A DNA stretch of 64,000 nucleotides from Dyadobacter sp. LHD-138 (GCF_030929615.1 NZ_JAVFVU010000016.1:124001-188000), one strand, 5' to 3'. Shown: positions 1 through 9,009, numbered from the stretch's first letter. Notes: generated by a model not told the origin, from the sequence alone. Program-made: numbers and translations.

Positions 1-1044
1 GTTTACAGCGGCCAGTACAAAAACTATGTCCCTTTCTCCAAGGGGATCAATGAAGGCACCCGTTCAGTAAGTTTATATGTCGACTTACTTAAAAATCGAC
101 GATATTTTCTCCTTGTAAAAGCGGAAAACGAAAGTTATCTCTTTCTGGAAGGCGCCCTTCAAAAAAAAATAAATAAAGATGAATGGCTGGAACTGAACAT
201 CGACAGCCTTTTCAGGACATACAAAAAGGAAGAATTACTGCTTTCTATCTACGGAAATTCGGGGATTGAAGACAAAACAGTCTTGATCTGTCATAAGAAA
301 CAATCCGGTGCAGTAGGCATATTAGAGAAAACGGCCTCCACACTGATTAATATAAAACCAATTAATTTTTCACCTTTTGGTAATTTTTCAGTACTTGCTA
401 TGTTAATTATTCTGATACTAAATGTCTGGATATTTAACCTGAATCCGCTGGCTTTTTCGAGGGTCATCAACCCGCTGGAATTTTTCAATAATGACCCCAG
501 AGAGCAACTTTCAAAATTGAATAAACCATACAGCAACAATGTGATATTTCTGGTCATTATTGTATCCATGCTGATGAGTTTCCTGCTGATATTTTTTGCC
601 CACAACAAGCTAAATCTGTTTTCAGTCGCCTCCATTTTGTCCGAAGAATCTAACGTTTTAGAGTTTCTTGCCGATTTTTTTATTCTTTCCACAATCTTTC
701 TCCTCCTGATTTACGGGAAGTACGTTTTCATGGTTTTGGTTGGCCAAATGCTCAATCTTGACAAACTTGTTGATACGCTGTTCCTCAAAATAATACAATC
801 CTCGTATTTCTTTTATGTGGCCTTGTTTCTCCTTATTTTTATGCTGAGTACAGACAATGCCATGTGGCTCGTTCCGCTGCGTCCCTACATCATGTTTCCC
901 TTCCTGATTTTCTATATCATCCGGTTCGTAACGCTATATGTTGTGACGAAGCCTCCCACATCATTTATTAATCTCTATTTATTTTCGTACCTTTGCGTCA
1001 TCGAAATAATCCCGTTGATTATCGGCATAAAGTTCGCTATTTAA
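1..1044 (+). CDS. DUF4271 domain membrane protein (5' end outside window)
   Basis: The reading frame is open from base 1, so the gene begins upstream of the window; an internal ATG at 283 is not the true start. The first ~95 visible residues are soluble and probably periplasmic. They are followed by about six hydrophobic segments, for example around VLAMLIILILNVWIF and IIPLIIGIKF at the C-terminus. The overall pattern, and the position directly before hemD, match the DUF4271 family of Bacteroidota, which has no assigned reaction. The stop at 1042-1044 lies 42 bases before hemD on the same strand, so the two are probably cotranscribed. The family call is from recognition of the pattern; no catalytic motif is visible. 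Confidence 0.75.
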   Translation, partial: VYSGQYKNYVPFSKGINEGTRSVSLYVDLLKNRRYFLLVKAENESYLFLEGALQKKINKDEWLELNIDSLFRTYKKEELLLSIYGNSGIEDKTVLICHKKQSGAVGILEKTASTLINIKPINFSPFGNFSVLAMLIILILNVWIFNLNPLAFSRVINPLEFFNNDPREQLSKLNKPYSNNVIFLVIIVSMLMSFLLIFFAHNKLNLFSVASILSEESNVLEFLADFFILSTIFLLLIYGKYVFMVLVGQMLNLDKLVDTLFLKIIQSSYFFYVALFLLIFMLSTDNAMWLVPLRPYIMFPFLIFYIIRFVTLYVVTKPPTSFINLYLFSYLCVIEIIPLIIGIKFAI

Positions 1045-1086
1045 GTTTCAGGGATCATTTTGAAATTAAACTAATGAGAATTATAC

Positions 1087-1869
1087 ATGAGTGAGACCAT
1101 CAAATTTGATCAGGATCGGCTCAAAAAGGTTACCAGTATTCTGGTAAGCCAATCAAGGCCGGCCGACGAAAATTCACCTTATTTTGAGATAGCTAAGAAG
1201 TATGGTATTAAAGTGGATTTTCGGCCATTTATCCAGATAGACGGAGTCTCTTACAAAGAGTTTCGTAAACAAAAGATTAATATCCTGGATCACACGGCAG
1301 TGATTTTCACAAGTCGTAATGCCATTGACCATTTCTTCAGAATTTGTACTGAAGGACGCATTGAGGTCCCGGCTACTATGAAATATTTCTGTATATCCGA
1401 GCAGACAGCAAACTATCTGCAGAAATATATAGTGATTCGTAAACGCAAAATTTTTTCCGGCACAAAAACAGCGGTTGAGCTGATCGAACTGATCCGCAAA
1501 CACAAGAAAGAAAAATTCTTGTACCCTTGTTCGGATGTCCGTAAAAATGAAATTCCTGAATTCGCGGATACAGAAGAATTTCAGTTTACAGAGGCGACGA
1601 TGTATCAGACAGGCTCCTCGGATCTTTCCGATCTCGAAGACGTGTATTATGATATTATCGCCTTCTTTAGTCCTTCGGGAATAAAATCACTGTTTGACAA
1701 TTTCCCTGATTTCAAACAAAACGTTACGCGTATAGCCGCTTTTGGGCCCACAACGGCCAAAGCAGTAGAGGATGCAGGTTTAATTCTTGATATTCAAGCC
1801 CCTCTTCCGAATGCACCTTCGATGACCGGTGCGCTGGAGTTGTACATACGCAAGGCGAATAATATTTAA
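1087..1869 (+). CDS. hemD: Uroporphyrinogen-III synthase
   Basis: This 260-residue protein has the usual length for HemD, the cytosolic enzyme that closes hydroxymethylbilane into uroporphyrinogen III for haem and sirohaem synthesis. Family landmarks are FTSRNAIDHFF (residues 74-84), SPSGIKSLF (195-203) and AAFGPTTAKAVEDAG (217-231), the last being the conserved glycine-threonine loop of the second domain. HemD sequences diverge strongly, so these landmarks carry most of the weight. It follows the DUF4271 gene closely and ends just before a strong terminator. Its place next to T9SS genes is common in Bacteroidota and probably not functional. The start is the ATG at 1087. Confidence 0.85.
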   Translation: MSETIKFDQDRLKKVTSILVSQSRPADENSPYFEIAKKYGIKVDFRPFIQIDGVSYKEFRKQKINILDHTAVIFTSRNAIDHFFRICTEGRIEVPATMKYFCISEQTANYLQKYIVIRKRKIFSGTKTAVELIELIRKHKKEKFLYPCSDVRKNEIPEFADTEEFQFTEATMYQTGSSDLSDLEDVYYDIIAFFSPSGIKSLFDNFPDFKQNVTRIAAFGPTTAKAVEDAGLILDIQAPLPNAPSMTGALELYIRKANNI

Positions 1870-1884
1870 CAGAATCTTACGTGT

Positions 1885-1917
1885 AAAAAAGGCCGAGAAA
1901 TTTTCCCGGCCTTTTTT
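1885..1917 (+). terminator. Intrinsic terminator after hemD
   Basis: A GGCCGaGAAA / TTTtCCCGGCC hairpin flanked by an A-run and followed by seven T residues lies 15 bases after the hemD stop. It separates the hemD operon from porP. Confidence 0.85.
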
Positions 1918-2004
1918 ATTATTATATCAATTTTTTTCCTGAATATGCGTTATTGAAATAAACCTCTGAAGCACTCAAGTGTTCTTTAAACAAAATCTAT
2001 ACGC

Positions 2005-2979
2005 ATGACCTTGACGTTTATCTACCGTAACACACCATGGAGCTGTTTAGTAGGTATAATATTTCTTATATCTCATAGTGCATCCGCTCAAAAAGATGCG
2101 CAATTCAGTTTGTTTTCCTTAAACCAACTTTATCTTAACCCGGCTGCTGCCGGTGCGGACGGGCTTACCAAATTCCAGCTTACACACCGTTCACAATATG
2201 TTGGCTATCAGTCAACAAATGAAGATGAAGGAGGCGCACTTTCGACGCAAATGTTTTCGTTCAGTATGCCGTTTAAAAATTTCGGGATTGGCTTTTACGC
2301 CCTAAACGATAAAAGCGGCCCGCGTAATGACCAGGATTTTAAATTATCTGCCGCTTATCATTTCCCGTTAGCCGGTGGAAATCTCCATATCGGCGCAAGT
2401 GCAGGCCTTTTCAGACAATCGCTTGATTATGGCAAACTCCGTGCGCGTGACCCGGATGATCCTTTAATTCAAACCGGAACAATTTCTGAAATAAATCCGG
2501 ATTTCGCCGTTGGCGTACGTTATGTTGCCGATGCCTTTTACGTCGGCGCGTCTCTGAACCATTTGCTTGAACCCAAATATAAACTGGGTTCGGAAACAGC
2601 CTCGAATCCATTGCCAAAAACAGTTTACTTAAACGCCGGTGTAAATATAGAACTAGGCTATTTACTGGACGTTCAGCCTATTGTTTTAGTAAAATCGGAT
2701 ATCTCAACGGTTTCCGTAGAAGGGGGAGCAACCGTGACTTATAACAAAAGATATTGGGCCGGAGCCACATACAGACAGCAGGATACTTATTTCATCATCA
2801 TGGGTGGTATATACCTGCTCCCTGACCAGTCGCTACGTTTATCAGGGGCTTACGACATGGTTATCGGAGGGAATAAGGCTAAATCACCGTCTTCTTTTGA
2901 AGTGATGTTATCCTATGCCCTACCGTCACCAAAATTTGGAAAGAAAACGATTATCCGTACTCCAAGGTTCAGATTTTGA
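2005..2979 (+). CDS. porP: PorP/SprF family type IX secretion system membrane protein
   Basis: The 324-residue protein has an N-terminal signal peptide ending near residue 28 (SHSASA, then QKDAQFS). The mature start, with FSLNQLYLNPAAAG, is the hallmark of the PorP/SprF family of outer-membrane beta-barrel proteins that work with the type IX secretion machinery and help secrete or attach specific substrates. The rest alternates short glycine and aromatic-rich strands and ends in RTPRFRF, as expected for an outer-membrane barrel. It lies about 380 bases upstream of gldK on the same strand, and pairing of a porP gene with gldKLMN is typical. Which PorP paralogue this is cannot be decided here. 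The signal peptide supports the ATG at 2005. Confidence 0.9.
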   Translation: MTLTFIYRNTPWSCLVGIIFLISHSASAQKDAQFSLFSLNQLYLNPAAAGADGLTKFQLTHRSQYVGYQSTNEDEGGALSTQMFSFSMPFKNFGIGFYALNDKSGPRNDQDFKLSAAYHFPLAGGNLHIGASAGLFRQSLDYGKLRARDPDDPLIQTGTISEINPDFAVGVRYVADAFYVGASLNHLLEPKYKLGSETASNPLPKTVYLNAGVNIELGYLLDVQPIVLVKSDISTVSVEGGATVTYNKRYWAGATYRQQDTYFIIMGGIYLLPDQSLRLSGAYDMVIGGNKAKSPSSFEVMLSYALPSPKFGKKTIIRTPRFRF

Positions 2980-3355
2980 GCCGTAAACTAAAAAGTCAAC
3001 CACGTAACGTTATCTCCATTATATCCAATCAAAAAGCGAAACATTGCTATTTGATCAAATAATCGGCATTTATTTTCTCATTTTTTTAAAAATACGGTTA
3101 GTCACATGTCGTTCAGTTTGCAAAACTTTGATTTATATTTGTAAAATTTTCGGGTGCTATACCAACAACCATCATTCTTACGTTAAGTCGAATAAAATGA
3201 ATAAGGTTAACTCAGACTTCTTTTAAGTCTGCTCAAACTTCCTGTGGAATTCATTTTTGGTTGCCGTTACTTTTGTTTTTATTTTTAGTATACTATATAT
3301 TAATCGGTTGACGTTTTTAGGCTAACATTTATTCTTTCAAATATCAAAAACCACT
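2980..3355 (+). promoter_or_regulatory. AT-rich intergenic region upstream of gldK with -7-like boxes
   Basis: This 376-base stretch has no credible gene; a 60-codon ORF at 3044-3226 is low-complexity and lacks an ATG. Two matches to the Bacteroidota -7 element TAnnTTTG are present, TATATTTG at 3134-3141 and TACTTTTG at 3268-3275. Neither has a TTTG box at the usual 17-23 base distance (the first has TTTG at 3117-3120, only 13 bases away). The second would give a leader of about 75 bases for gldK. Promoter activity is inferred. Confidence 0.35.
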
Positions 3356-4426
3356 ATGAATGTTAAAGTGATCTATCGGGATGGAGTCAAAAGTTTGCTT
3401 TTGATAGCTGCGCTCATGCTGATGCAGAGTTGCGGGTTTATCAAAAATAAATTTGGCAAGGGAGGAAAAGAAGACGTCGGTATTTCGAATGGGGAAATTA
3501 CGGCGACTGCGCGTAAAGGTTTTAAACAAACCACACCTGCAGGCATGGTGATGATCCCTTCCGGGTCTTTTACCATGGGACAGGCGGATGAGGATATTGC
3601 TTCGTCTATGAACAACATGAACAGACGCGTGACAATCAGTTCCTTCTTTATGGATGACACCGAGATCACGAATAATGAGTATCGTCAATTTGTCAATGCG
3701 CTTCTGGTTGACTCGGTTTCAGTACTGGGCGAGGAAGAAATTATGACAAAATACTATCCTGACACGACTGCCTGGAAAAAAGATTTTGCCTACTCCAACG
3801 GAGATCCCTTTGTTGAGTATTACTATCAGCACCCTGGCTTTGATACTTACCCGGTTGTCGGCGTAAGCTGGTTAGGCGCTCAGTATTTTGCAAAATGGCG
3901 TACCAACCTTTACCACGATTATCAGAACAAAGAAGGTATGTTCAACTCCACAGCATTCCGTCTTCCTAGCGAAGCTGAATGGGAATGGGCAGCCCGCGGC
4001 GGACGTGCCGTAGCAAAATATCCATGGGGAAATCCTTACACCATGAATACCAAAGGATGTTTCCTTGCAAACTTCAAGCCACAGCGTGGTAACTATGACG
4101 CCGACGGCTATCCTTATACAGGCCCGGCTAATGCTTATAATCCGAATGACTTTGGTTTATACAACATGGCTGGAAACGTAGCAGAATGGACACTTGACGC
4201 TTTCACCGACAACGCAACTGCGATTGTCTGGGATATGAACCCAAGATATGACAACCCGGACGAGCCTCGCAAAGTTGTGAAAGGCGGATCATGGAAAGAT
4301 GTGGCTTACTTCCTGCAAACAGGAACACGTACCTTCGAATACGAAACAGAACGCAGAGCTTTTATCGGATTCCGTTGCGTGATGGACAATGTTAACGGCC
4401 GTGCCGGTGGACGTGCCCGTCGCTAA
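3356..4426 (+). CDS. gldK: T9SS ring lipoprotein GldK (formylglycine-generating-enzyme fold)
   Basis: The 356-residue product begins with a lipoprotein signal whose lipobox cysteine is C26 (LMLMQSC). It continues into a sulfatase-modifying-factor (FGE-sulfatase) domain, with MVMIPSGSFTMG, DDTEITNNEYRQFV, RLPSEAEWEWAARGG, YNMAGNVAEWTLD and the C-terminal GFRCVMD. In GldK/PorK this fold is structural: with GldN it forms the periplasmic ring of the type IX secretion system under the outer membrane. It is the first gene of gldK-L-M-N. The arginine and lysine-rich tail GRAGGRARR is short and unusual in composition. The identification rests on domain plus operon order. Confidence 0.93.
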   Translation: MNVKVIYRDGVKSLLLIAALMLMQSCGFIKNKFGKGGKEDVGISNGEITATARKGFKQTTPAGMVMIPSGSFTMGQADEDIASSMNNMNRRVTISSFFMDDTEITNNEYRQFVNALLVDSVSVLGEEEIMTKYYPDTTAWKKDFAYSNGDPFVEYYYQHPGFDTYPVVGVSWLGAQYFAKWRTNLYHDYQNKEGMFNSTAFRLPSEAEWEWAARGGRAVAKYPWGNPYTMNTKGCFLANFKPQRGNYDADGYPYTGPANAYNPNDFGLYNMAGNVAEWTLDAFTDNATAIVWDMNPRYDNPDEPRKVVKGGSWKDVAYFLQTGTRTFEYETERRAFIGFRCVMDNVNGRAGGRARR

Positions 4427-4434
4427 AAAATCTT

Positions 4435-4478
4435 ACGCAAAGAAGATGCAGTACTAAGTTGCTGCGCCTTCTTTGCGT
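4435..4478 (+). promoter_or_regulatory. Hairpin in the gldK-gldL intergenic region
   Basis: An inverted repeat with the outer arms ACGCAAAGAAG / CTTCTTTGCGT and an inner GCAG/CTGC pair sits between gldK and gldL, 65 bases before the gldL start. It is followed by only a short ATTATTTT, not a strong T-run. It may attenuate transcription or stabilise an mRNA end, so that GldL/M differ in amount from GldK. That role is inference. Confidence 0.5.
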
Positions 4479-4542
4479 CATTATTTTGACAATTCAACAA
4501 ATTTTTATTAATCACTATTCACTATAACCGATTTCAATTCGT

Positions 4543-5358
4543 ATGGCTAAGAGTAACGGATCTAGTTTTTTATGGGATAAACTAGTACCAACAATATACA
4601 GCGCGGGTGCTGCAGTTGTTATTTTAGGAGCTTTGTTTAAAATCCAACACTGGGACGGTGGAAGTGAAATGCTTACGTTAGGTCTTGGAACAGAAGTTGG
4701 TATTTTCTTACTATATGCACTGCAAACGATTACCCAATCTTCCAATACTGACCCGGATTGGACGCGTGTTTATCCGGAACTAGCTGACGACTATAATGGT
4801 CCTGCTATCAACCGTGGTGGTTCTGCGGCAGGAAGTGGTATCACGGCCAAATTGGATAACATGCTGGACAATGCCAAAATCTCTCCAGATGTATTTGACA
4901 GTTTAGGAAAAGGTTTCAAAACGCTTTCTGACACCGTTGGTAAAATCACTGATTTGACGGACGCAACCGTGGCAACGAATGATTACGCGAAAAACGTGAA
5001 ATCAGCATCGGTGGCTATGACAGATATGAACAAGTCTTATGGTGTTGCGATCACCGCGATGAGCTCCATGGCCGACGCGACGAAAGATGCACAATCCTAT
5101 CGTGACCAGTTTCAGCTGATCACTAAAAATATGGGTGCTTTGAACGCTGTTTATGAACTCGAACTTCAGGACACAACCAAACACCTTAAGGCCATGAACG
5201 CATTCTATGGTAACCTTACCGCTGCTATGGAAAATATGGCTGATGCGACCAAAGAATCACAGGTGTTTAAAAACGAAATGTCGAAACTAACAACCAACAT
5301 TTCTTCTCTAAACGGTATTTATGGTAACATGCTGAGCGCGATGCGTGGCAATGCATAA
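4543..5358 (+). CDS. gldL: T9SS/gliding motor stator protein GldL
   Basis: GldL is the inner-membrane partner of GldM; together they form the proton-driven motor that powers type IX secretion and gliding. The 271-residue protein has the two expected transmembrane helices (about 16-34 and 43-63) around the conserved FKIQHWDGGSEMLTLG segment. Glu51 lies inside the second helix, where the family has its essential proton-pathway glutamate. The C-terminal cytoplasmic half contains two imperfect ~37-residue repeats, each starting near AM.(S/N)MADATK (about residues 180 and 228) and probably helical. The gene follows gldK and precedes gldM by 88 bases. ATG at 4543 gives the usual GldL N-terminus. 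Confidence 0.94.
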   Translation: MAKSNGSSFLWDKLVPTIYSAGAAVVILGALFKIQHWDGGSEMLTLGLGTEVGIFLLYALQTITQSSNTDPDWTRVYPELADDYNGPAINRGGSAAGSGITAKLDNMLDNAKISPDVFDSLGKGFKTLSDTVGKITDLTDATVATNDYAKNVKSASVAMTDMNKSYGVAITAMSSMADATKDAQSYRDQFQLITKNMGALNAVYELELQDTTKHLKAMNAFYGNLTAAMENMADATKESQVFKNEMSKLTTNISSLNGIYGNMLSAMRGNA

Positions 5359-5446
5359 TCCAGACGAACGGAGTTATAAACCCTAGCAGGCGATTTAAGC
5401 TTGTTATCTAAACAAATTAATCACTGATAACTGATTACTGAACAAT

Positions 5447-7039
5447 ATGGCAGGTGGAAAAGAAACACCCCGTCAGAAGATGATTGGAATGATGTATCTG
5501 GTTCTTACAGCAATGCTCGCATTGCAGGTAAGTTCAGCCATTATAGAAAAATTCATGCTACTGAACAATTCCTTGGAACTTTCACAAGGAGCAGCCAATA
5601 AAATAAACCAGGAAACCGTACTTAAAATTAAAGCTGCTGTTGAAAAATCGGGAAACCGTGCTGCGGACGTAGCGGTATTGAAACAAGCTGATGAAGTACG
5701 GAAAAATTCGGCTACTGTAATAAATGAAATCAATGCCCTTAAACAGGAAATTATCACCAGTGCCGGTGGCGGATTAAATGAGCAGGGAGGAATTAAAAAT
5801 CCACAGGAAGAGGGAAAGGTTGCGGAATTGATGATCGGTGGTAAGAAGAATGGTAAAGCTTACAAACTGAAACAAACGCTGAACAGCTATACCGATCAAC
5901 TGAGCCAGGTTGCCCCAACTAAATTCCAGTCTCTGGCTTTGGATGGAAAAGAAGATCCGATCACCAAGACGAGTGTGGATCAGAAAAATAAGGATTTTGC
6001 CGAATTGAATTTTGCACAAACTCCGGTTGCAGCTGCTTTGGCAGTTTTAAGCCAGAAGCAAACGGACATCCGCAGAATGGAAAGTGAAGTATTGAGCTAT
6101 CTTGCCAGTAAAGTAGGGGCAGCCGATATTAAATTTGACAGAATTCTGGCGATGATCAGTGCGGATGCCAAAACGGTTGTTGCGGGTACTAAATTCAAAG
6201 GTGATATGTTTATCGCGGCATCTGCCAGCGGTATCACACCACGCATGAGCCTTAACGGTGCAGGCGTAAAAGTTGAAAATGGTGTTGGTAAAATAGAATT
6301 TACGGCACAAGGCGGTGGTTACAATGCAGAAGGCGTTGTGCGCCGTGAATTGTCTGGAACGATCTCCTTCCCTACTCCTTCGGGCCGCGACACAACAGTA
6401 AACCTGAAACAGGAATATTTCGTCGTAAAACCTACTTACCAGATTGAAACAGGAACTTTACCTCCCTTGTATTTGGGGTGCGCTAATAAACTAAGTATTC
6501 AAAGCCCTGCCTTGGGCGCTCTTTGGGCTCCAAGCTTTACAACAGATGGCGGCGAAATCATTAACAGCGGTCAGAAAGGTAAATTTACCATTGTGCCGAA
6601 CAGAGCACAGTTAAACCTGACGGTGAGCAACCAGGGTAATGTTTTAGGATCAGAACCTTTCCGTGTTAGGCTTGTACCAAAGCCATCCCTTGAAATCCGG
6701 GTAAACGGTGCACCGTTTGACGAGCGTAGAGGTATTGCAGCCACGGCTGCAAGAAGTGTACAGGTTGTTGCCATATCAGATGAAAGTTTTAAAACCTTCT
6801 CGCCGGAAGATGCAAGATTCCGTGTTTCACAAATACAGGTTTCATTGGCAAGAGGCGCCAGACGGATTGGAAATCCAATTACCTTAAATGGTGGTGGATC
6901 AATTTCATCATTGGCACAACAAGCACAGCCAGGTGATCGTTATGTGATCGAGATCTTAAAAGTAGAGCGTCAAAATTTCAAAGGCAATGTTAGTGAGGTA
7001 GAAATGGGTCAGCAAATCAGACCGATATCGCTAAACTAA
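5447..7039 (+). CDS. gldM: T9SS/gliding motor protein GldM
   Basis: GldM is the long periplasmic shaft of the T9SS motor. The 530-residue protein has one N-terminal transmembrane helix (about 12-33, starting MIGMMYLVLTAMLALQVSS, a strongly conserved family signature). A periplasmic region of helical and then Ig-like domains follows, matching the known four-domain GldM structure. Length agrees with the family (about 515-530). The helix packs with GldL in the inner membrane and the distal domains reach the GldK/GldN ring. It sits in the expected order, 88 bases after gldL and 45 bases before gldN. Nothing in the sequence is broken or missing. Confidence 0.95.
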   Translation: MAGGKETPRQKMIGMMYLVLTAMLALQVSSAIIEKFMLLNNSLELSQGAANKINQETVLKIKAAVEKSGNRAADVAVLKQADEVRKNSATVINEINALKQEIITSAGGGLNEQGGIKNPQEEGKVAELMIGGKKNGKAYKLKQTLNSYTDQLSQVAPTKFQSLALDGKEDPITKTSVDQKNKDFAELNFAQTPVAAALAVLSQKQTDIRRMESEVLSYLASKVGAADIKFDRILAMISADAKTVVAGTKFKGDMFIAASASGITPRMSLNGAGVKVENGVGKIEFTAQGGGYNAEGVVRRELSGTISFPTPSGRDTTVNLKQEYFVVKPTYQIETGTLPPLYLGCANKLSIQSPALGALWAPSFTTDGGEIINSGQKGKFTIVPNRAQLNLTVSNQGNVLGSEPFRVRLVPKPSLEIRVNGAPFDERRGIAATAARSVQVVAISDESFKTFSPEDARFRVSQIQVSLARGARRIGNPITLNGGGSISSLAQQAQPGDRYVIEILKVERQNFKGNVSEVEMGQQIRPISLN

Positions 7040-7084
7040 ACAAGACCTTACAATTGCTGATTGGATAAGATAAAAATATAAGCA

Positions 7085-8134
7085 ATGAGAAGAATGAACG
7101 GAAAAACAATTGCATGGTCAATATTGTCCCTTACGCTGGGCACTACCATGGTATTTGCTCAGGAGAAGGAAGACTCTACCGCCAATCAATTTTCGTCACA
7201 TCCAATCAGTGATGGTGATGTGATGATGAAAAGAACCTTGTGGAGAAGAGTGGATCTTAAGGAGAAGCAGAATACGGCAATGTTCTCAAAAAATAATGAG
7301 ATCACAAAATACCTTTTGGAAGCAGCAAAAGCCGGTTTGATAGAAGCTTATGCGAATGACTCTTGTACGACAAAATTGACGGGAGAACAGATCCATAAGA
7401 AGATGCTTATTCCAAACCAGACAGCTGGCTTATCTGCAGAAGAGATTGCTGCCGGATTTGGTACACCTGCCGCCGGTGATGGATTTGGAGATAAACCGAA
7501 AGCTGACGCTGCGAAAAAAGCAGATAAAACAACTGCGGATGACGGATGGGGGGCTCCTGCAAAAAAAACAGCAGCCGTAGAAGATGACGGATGGGGAGCT
7601 CCAAAACCAAAAAAATCAACTAAAAAAGGAGCTAAGCCTATTAAAGAAGAGCCTCCGGTAGTTGAGGCAGCGCCCGTTGATACTTTTCAGTTGGCCGCAA
7701 CTTCGGTCGTCGAAGAAGAATATTTCGCTGATCAGATCAGTCTGATGGAGATTAAGGAAGACTGGACGTTTGATAAAAAACGCTCACGCTTGTATATGGA
7801 TATTCAAACCCTGACGCTTTTGATCCCTTCCGATCAAAATGCTGCAACAGGATTAGAATTACCCGTTGCTTCTTTCAGATACAAAGATGTTGAACGTTTG
7901 TTCCGCAGCGATCCTAAGAAATATATCTGGTACAACTCGCATAACACCGCGCAAAACAAAAATCTTGCAGATGCCTTTGATTTACGCTTGTTCTACGGAC
8001 GTATTACCAAATACTCCAACGCATCGGATAAGTCATTTATCGATATTTACAAAGGAGACAAAGAAGCACTGATTAAATCGCTCAACTACGAACAGGAGTT
8101 AATGGAGCTTGAACACGGTCTTTGGGAATATTAA
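7085..8134 (+). CDS. gldN: T9SS ring protein GldN with an expanded DDGWGAP linker
   Basis: GldN/PorN pairs with GldK in the periplasmic T9SS ring. The 349-residue product has a signal peptide ending near residue 25 (TTMVFAQ) and the family N-terminal segment with MMKRTLWRRVDLKEKQN. The C-terminal half has KYIWYNSHNTAQNKNLADAF and GRITKYSN. Between these, residues ~115-195 form a low-complexity linker rich in Ala, Lys, Asp and Gly. It carries two exact DDGWGAP copies (152-158 and 167-173), two related GFG-containing units before them, then a lysine-rich stretch. This makes the protein somewhat longer than a compact GldN. It is the last gene of gldKLMN and is followed by a terminator. The start could also be the ATG three codons downstream. 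Confidence 0.92.
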   Translation: MRRMNGKTIAWSILSLTLGTTMVFAQEKEDSTANQFSSHPISDGDVMMKRTLWRRVDLKEKQNTAMFSKNNEITKYLLEAAKAGLIEAYANDSCTTKLTGEQIHKKMLIPNQTAGLSAEEIAAGFGTPAAGDGFGDKPKADAAKKADKTTADDGWGAPAKKTAAVEDDGWGAPKPKKSTKKGAKPIKEEPPVVEAAPVDTFQLAATSVVEEEYFADQISLMEIKEDWTFDKKRSRLYMDIQTLTLLIPSDQNAATGLELPVASFRYKDVERLFRSDPKKYIWYNSHNTAQNKNLADAFDLRLFYGRITKYSNASDKSFIDIYKGDKEALIKSLNYEQELMELEHGLWEY

Positions 8135-8151
8135 TCGATATCACCCAATAC

Positions 8152-8189
8152 AAAAAAGCGAAAGTGCCAGATGGTACTTTCGCTTTTTT
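8152..8189 (+). terminator. Intrinsic terminator after gldN
   Basis: Near-symmetric AAAAAAGCGAAAGT / ACTTTCGCTTTTTT hairpin, 18 bases after the gldN stop; its A and T flanks make it potentially bidirectional. It closes the gldKLMN operon. The ~155 bases between it and the next hairpin show nothing recognisable. Confidence 0.88.
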
Positions 8190-8345
8190 GTTACCCGAAG
8201 TTTCCGAAACACAATTGATTTTTCATCACAGGCTTGATACCGGCAATGATTTTCCAACTCGCATGAACGAGGCCTCAAGAAAGATATCCAGCGATCCGTA
8301 AAGCAGATATTTCTTTTAACTGCACACCCGAGCTGATGATAAAAC

Positions 8346-8393
8346 AGAAGCCCCGCTTATACAATCGCAGTCGATTGCATAAGCGGGGCTTCT
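8346..8393. terminator. GC-rich hairpin between convergent gldN and lipoprotein gene
   Basis: A long stem pairs AGAAGCCCCGCTTAT plus CAATCG with its complement around a CAG-containing loop, about 22 bp with one mismatch. It lies 20 bases past the stop of the minus-strand lipoprotein gene at 8413, so it probably terminates that gene. It lacks a strong T-run on either side. Confidence 0.65.
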
Positions 8394-8412
8394 GGCTATC
8401 TCTGCATCAGAT

Positions 8413-9009
8413 CTATTTCCTCTTGAACAAAAACGCCTTTTTCACGGTGCGATCGGTCAATCCCAGCGCTTTAATAGTTTCTTCATAACTTTTCCAATTG
8501 ACTTCTGCGGACAATTTCAATGAAGCTGCCGGTATCAATACAATTCTAATGTCATCAAATTTACGCGACGGCGGCGCAGCCTGATCTTCCGACCAACCCG
8601 TCGCGATAATTTCAACAAAGAATGATGTTTTGTCAACGCCATGCACAAAAGTGTAGCTACTTACCTTATCGCCGTCAAATTGAACCGAACCAGGCAGCGG
8701 CCACCAGGCACCGAGCGATTTCGCGTATACCATTACAACCACACTCGTGTCATACAAAGCTTGCTGAGCAGCAGTCAGATTGTCAATACCAAAAGACAAA
8801 TCCCCGGTCCCGGTCCCGGTTACGGAGCCAACACTGATGATACCCGCAGCACCTCCACCCTGACCATCCTGTCCAGCAGGCCCGGCCGCTCCCGTATCTC
8901 CCTTAGCTCCTTTCTCACCCGCCGGTCCTACTGCACCATCATCACCTTTACAACTTACCAACAATGCCACAAAGCATACGCAGATTCCAAATAATAGTTT
9001 TTTAAACAT
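8413..9009 (-). CDS. Lipoprotein with a short collagen-like Gly-X-Y tract
   Basis: The 198-residue product starts with a lipoprotein signal whose lipobox cysteine is C20 (ALLVSC). Residues 22-55 form about eleven collagen-type triplets (GDD GAV GPA GEK GAK GDT GAA GPA GQD GQG GGA). This is the low-proline, charged pattern of bacterial collagen-like proteins. The remaining ~140 residues look like a compact globular domain of unknown role. The protein is expected to be membrane-anchored and surface or periplasm exposed, with the tract close to the lipid anchor, perhaps as a trimerising stalk. It is monocistronic, with its own terminator on the far side. No enzymatic motif is visible. Confidence 0.8.
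   Translation of the reverse strand: MFKKLLFGICVCFVALLVSCKGDDGAVGPAGEKGAKGDTGAAGPAGQDGQGGGAAGIISVGSVTGTGTGDLSFGIDNLTAAQQALYDTSVVVMVYAKSLGAWWPLPGSVQFDGDKVSSYTFVHGVDKTSFFVEIIATGWSEDQAAPPSRKFDDIRIVLIPAASLKLSAEVNWKSYEETIKALGLTDRTVKKAFLFKRK

Noticed and set aside
3044-3226. 60-codon ORF in the gldK upstream gap
   Set aside because: Low-complexity sequence with a non-ATG start and no terminator or conserved feature.
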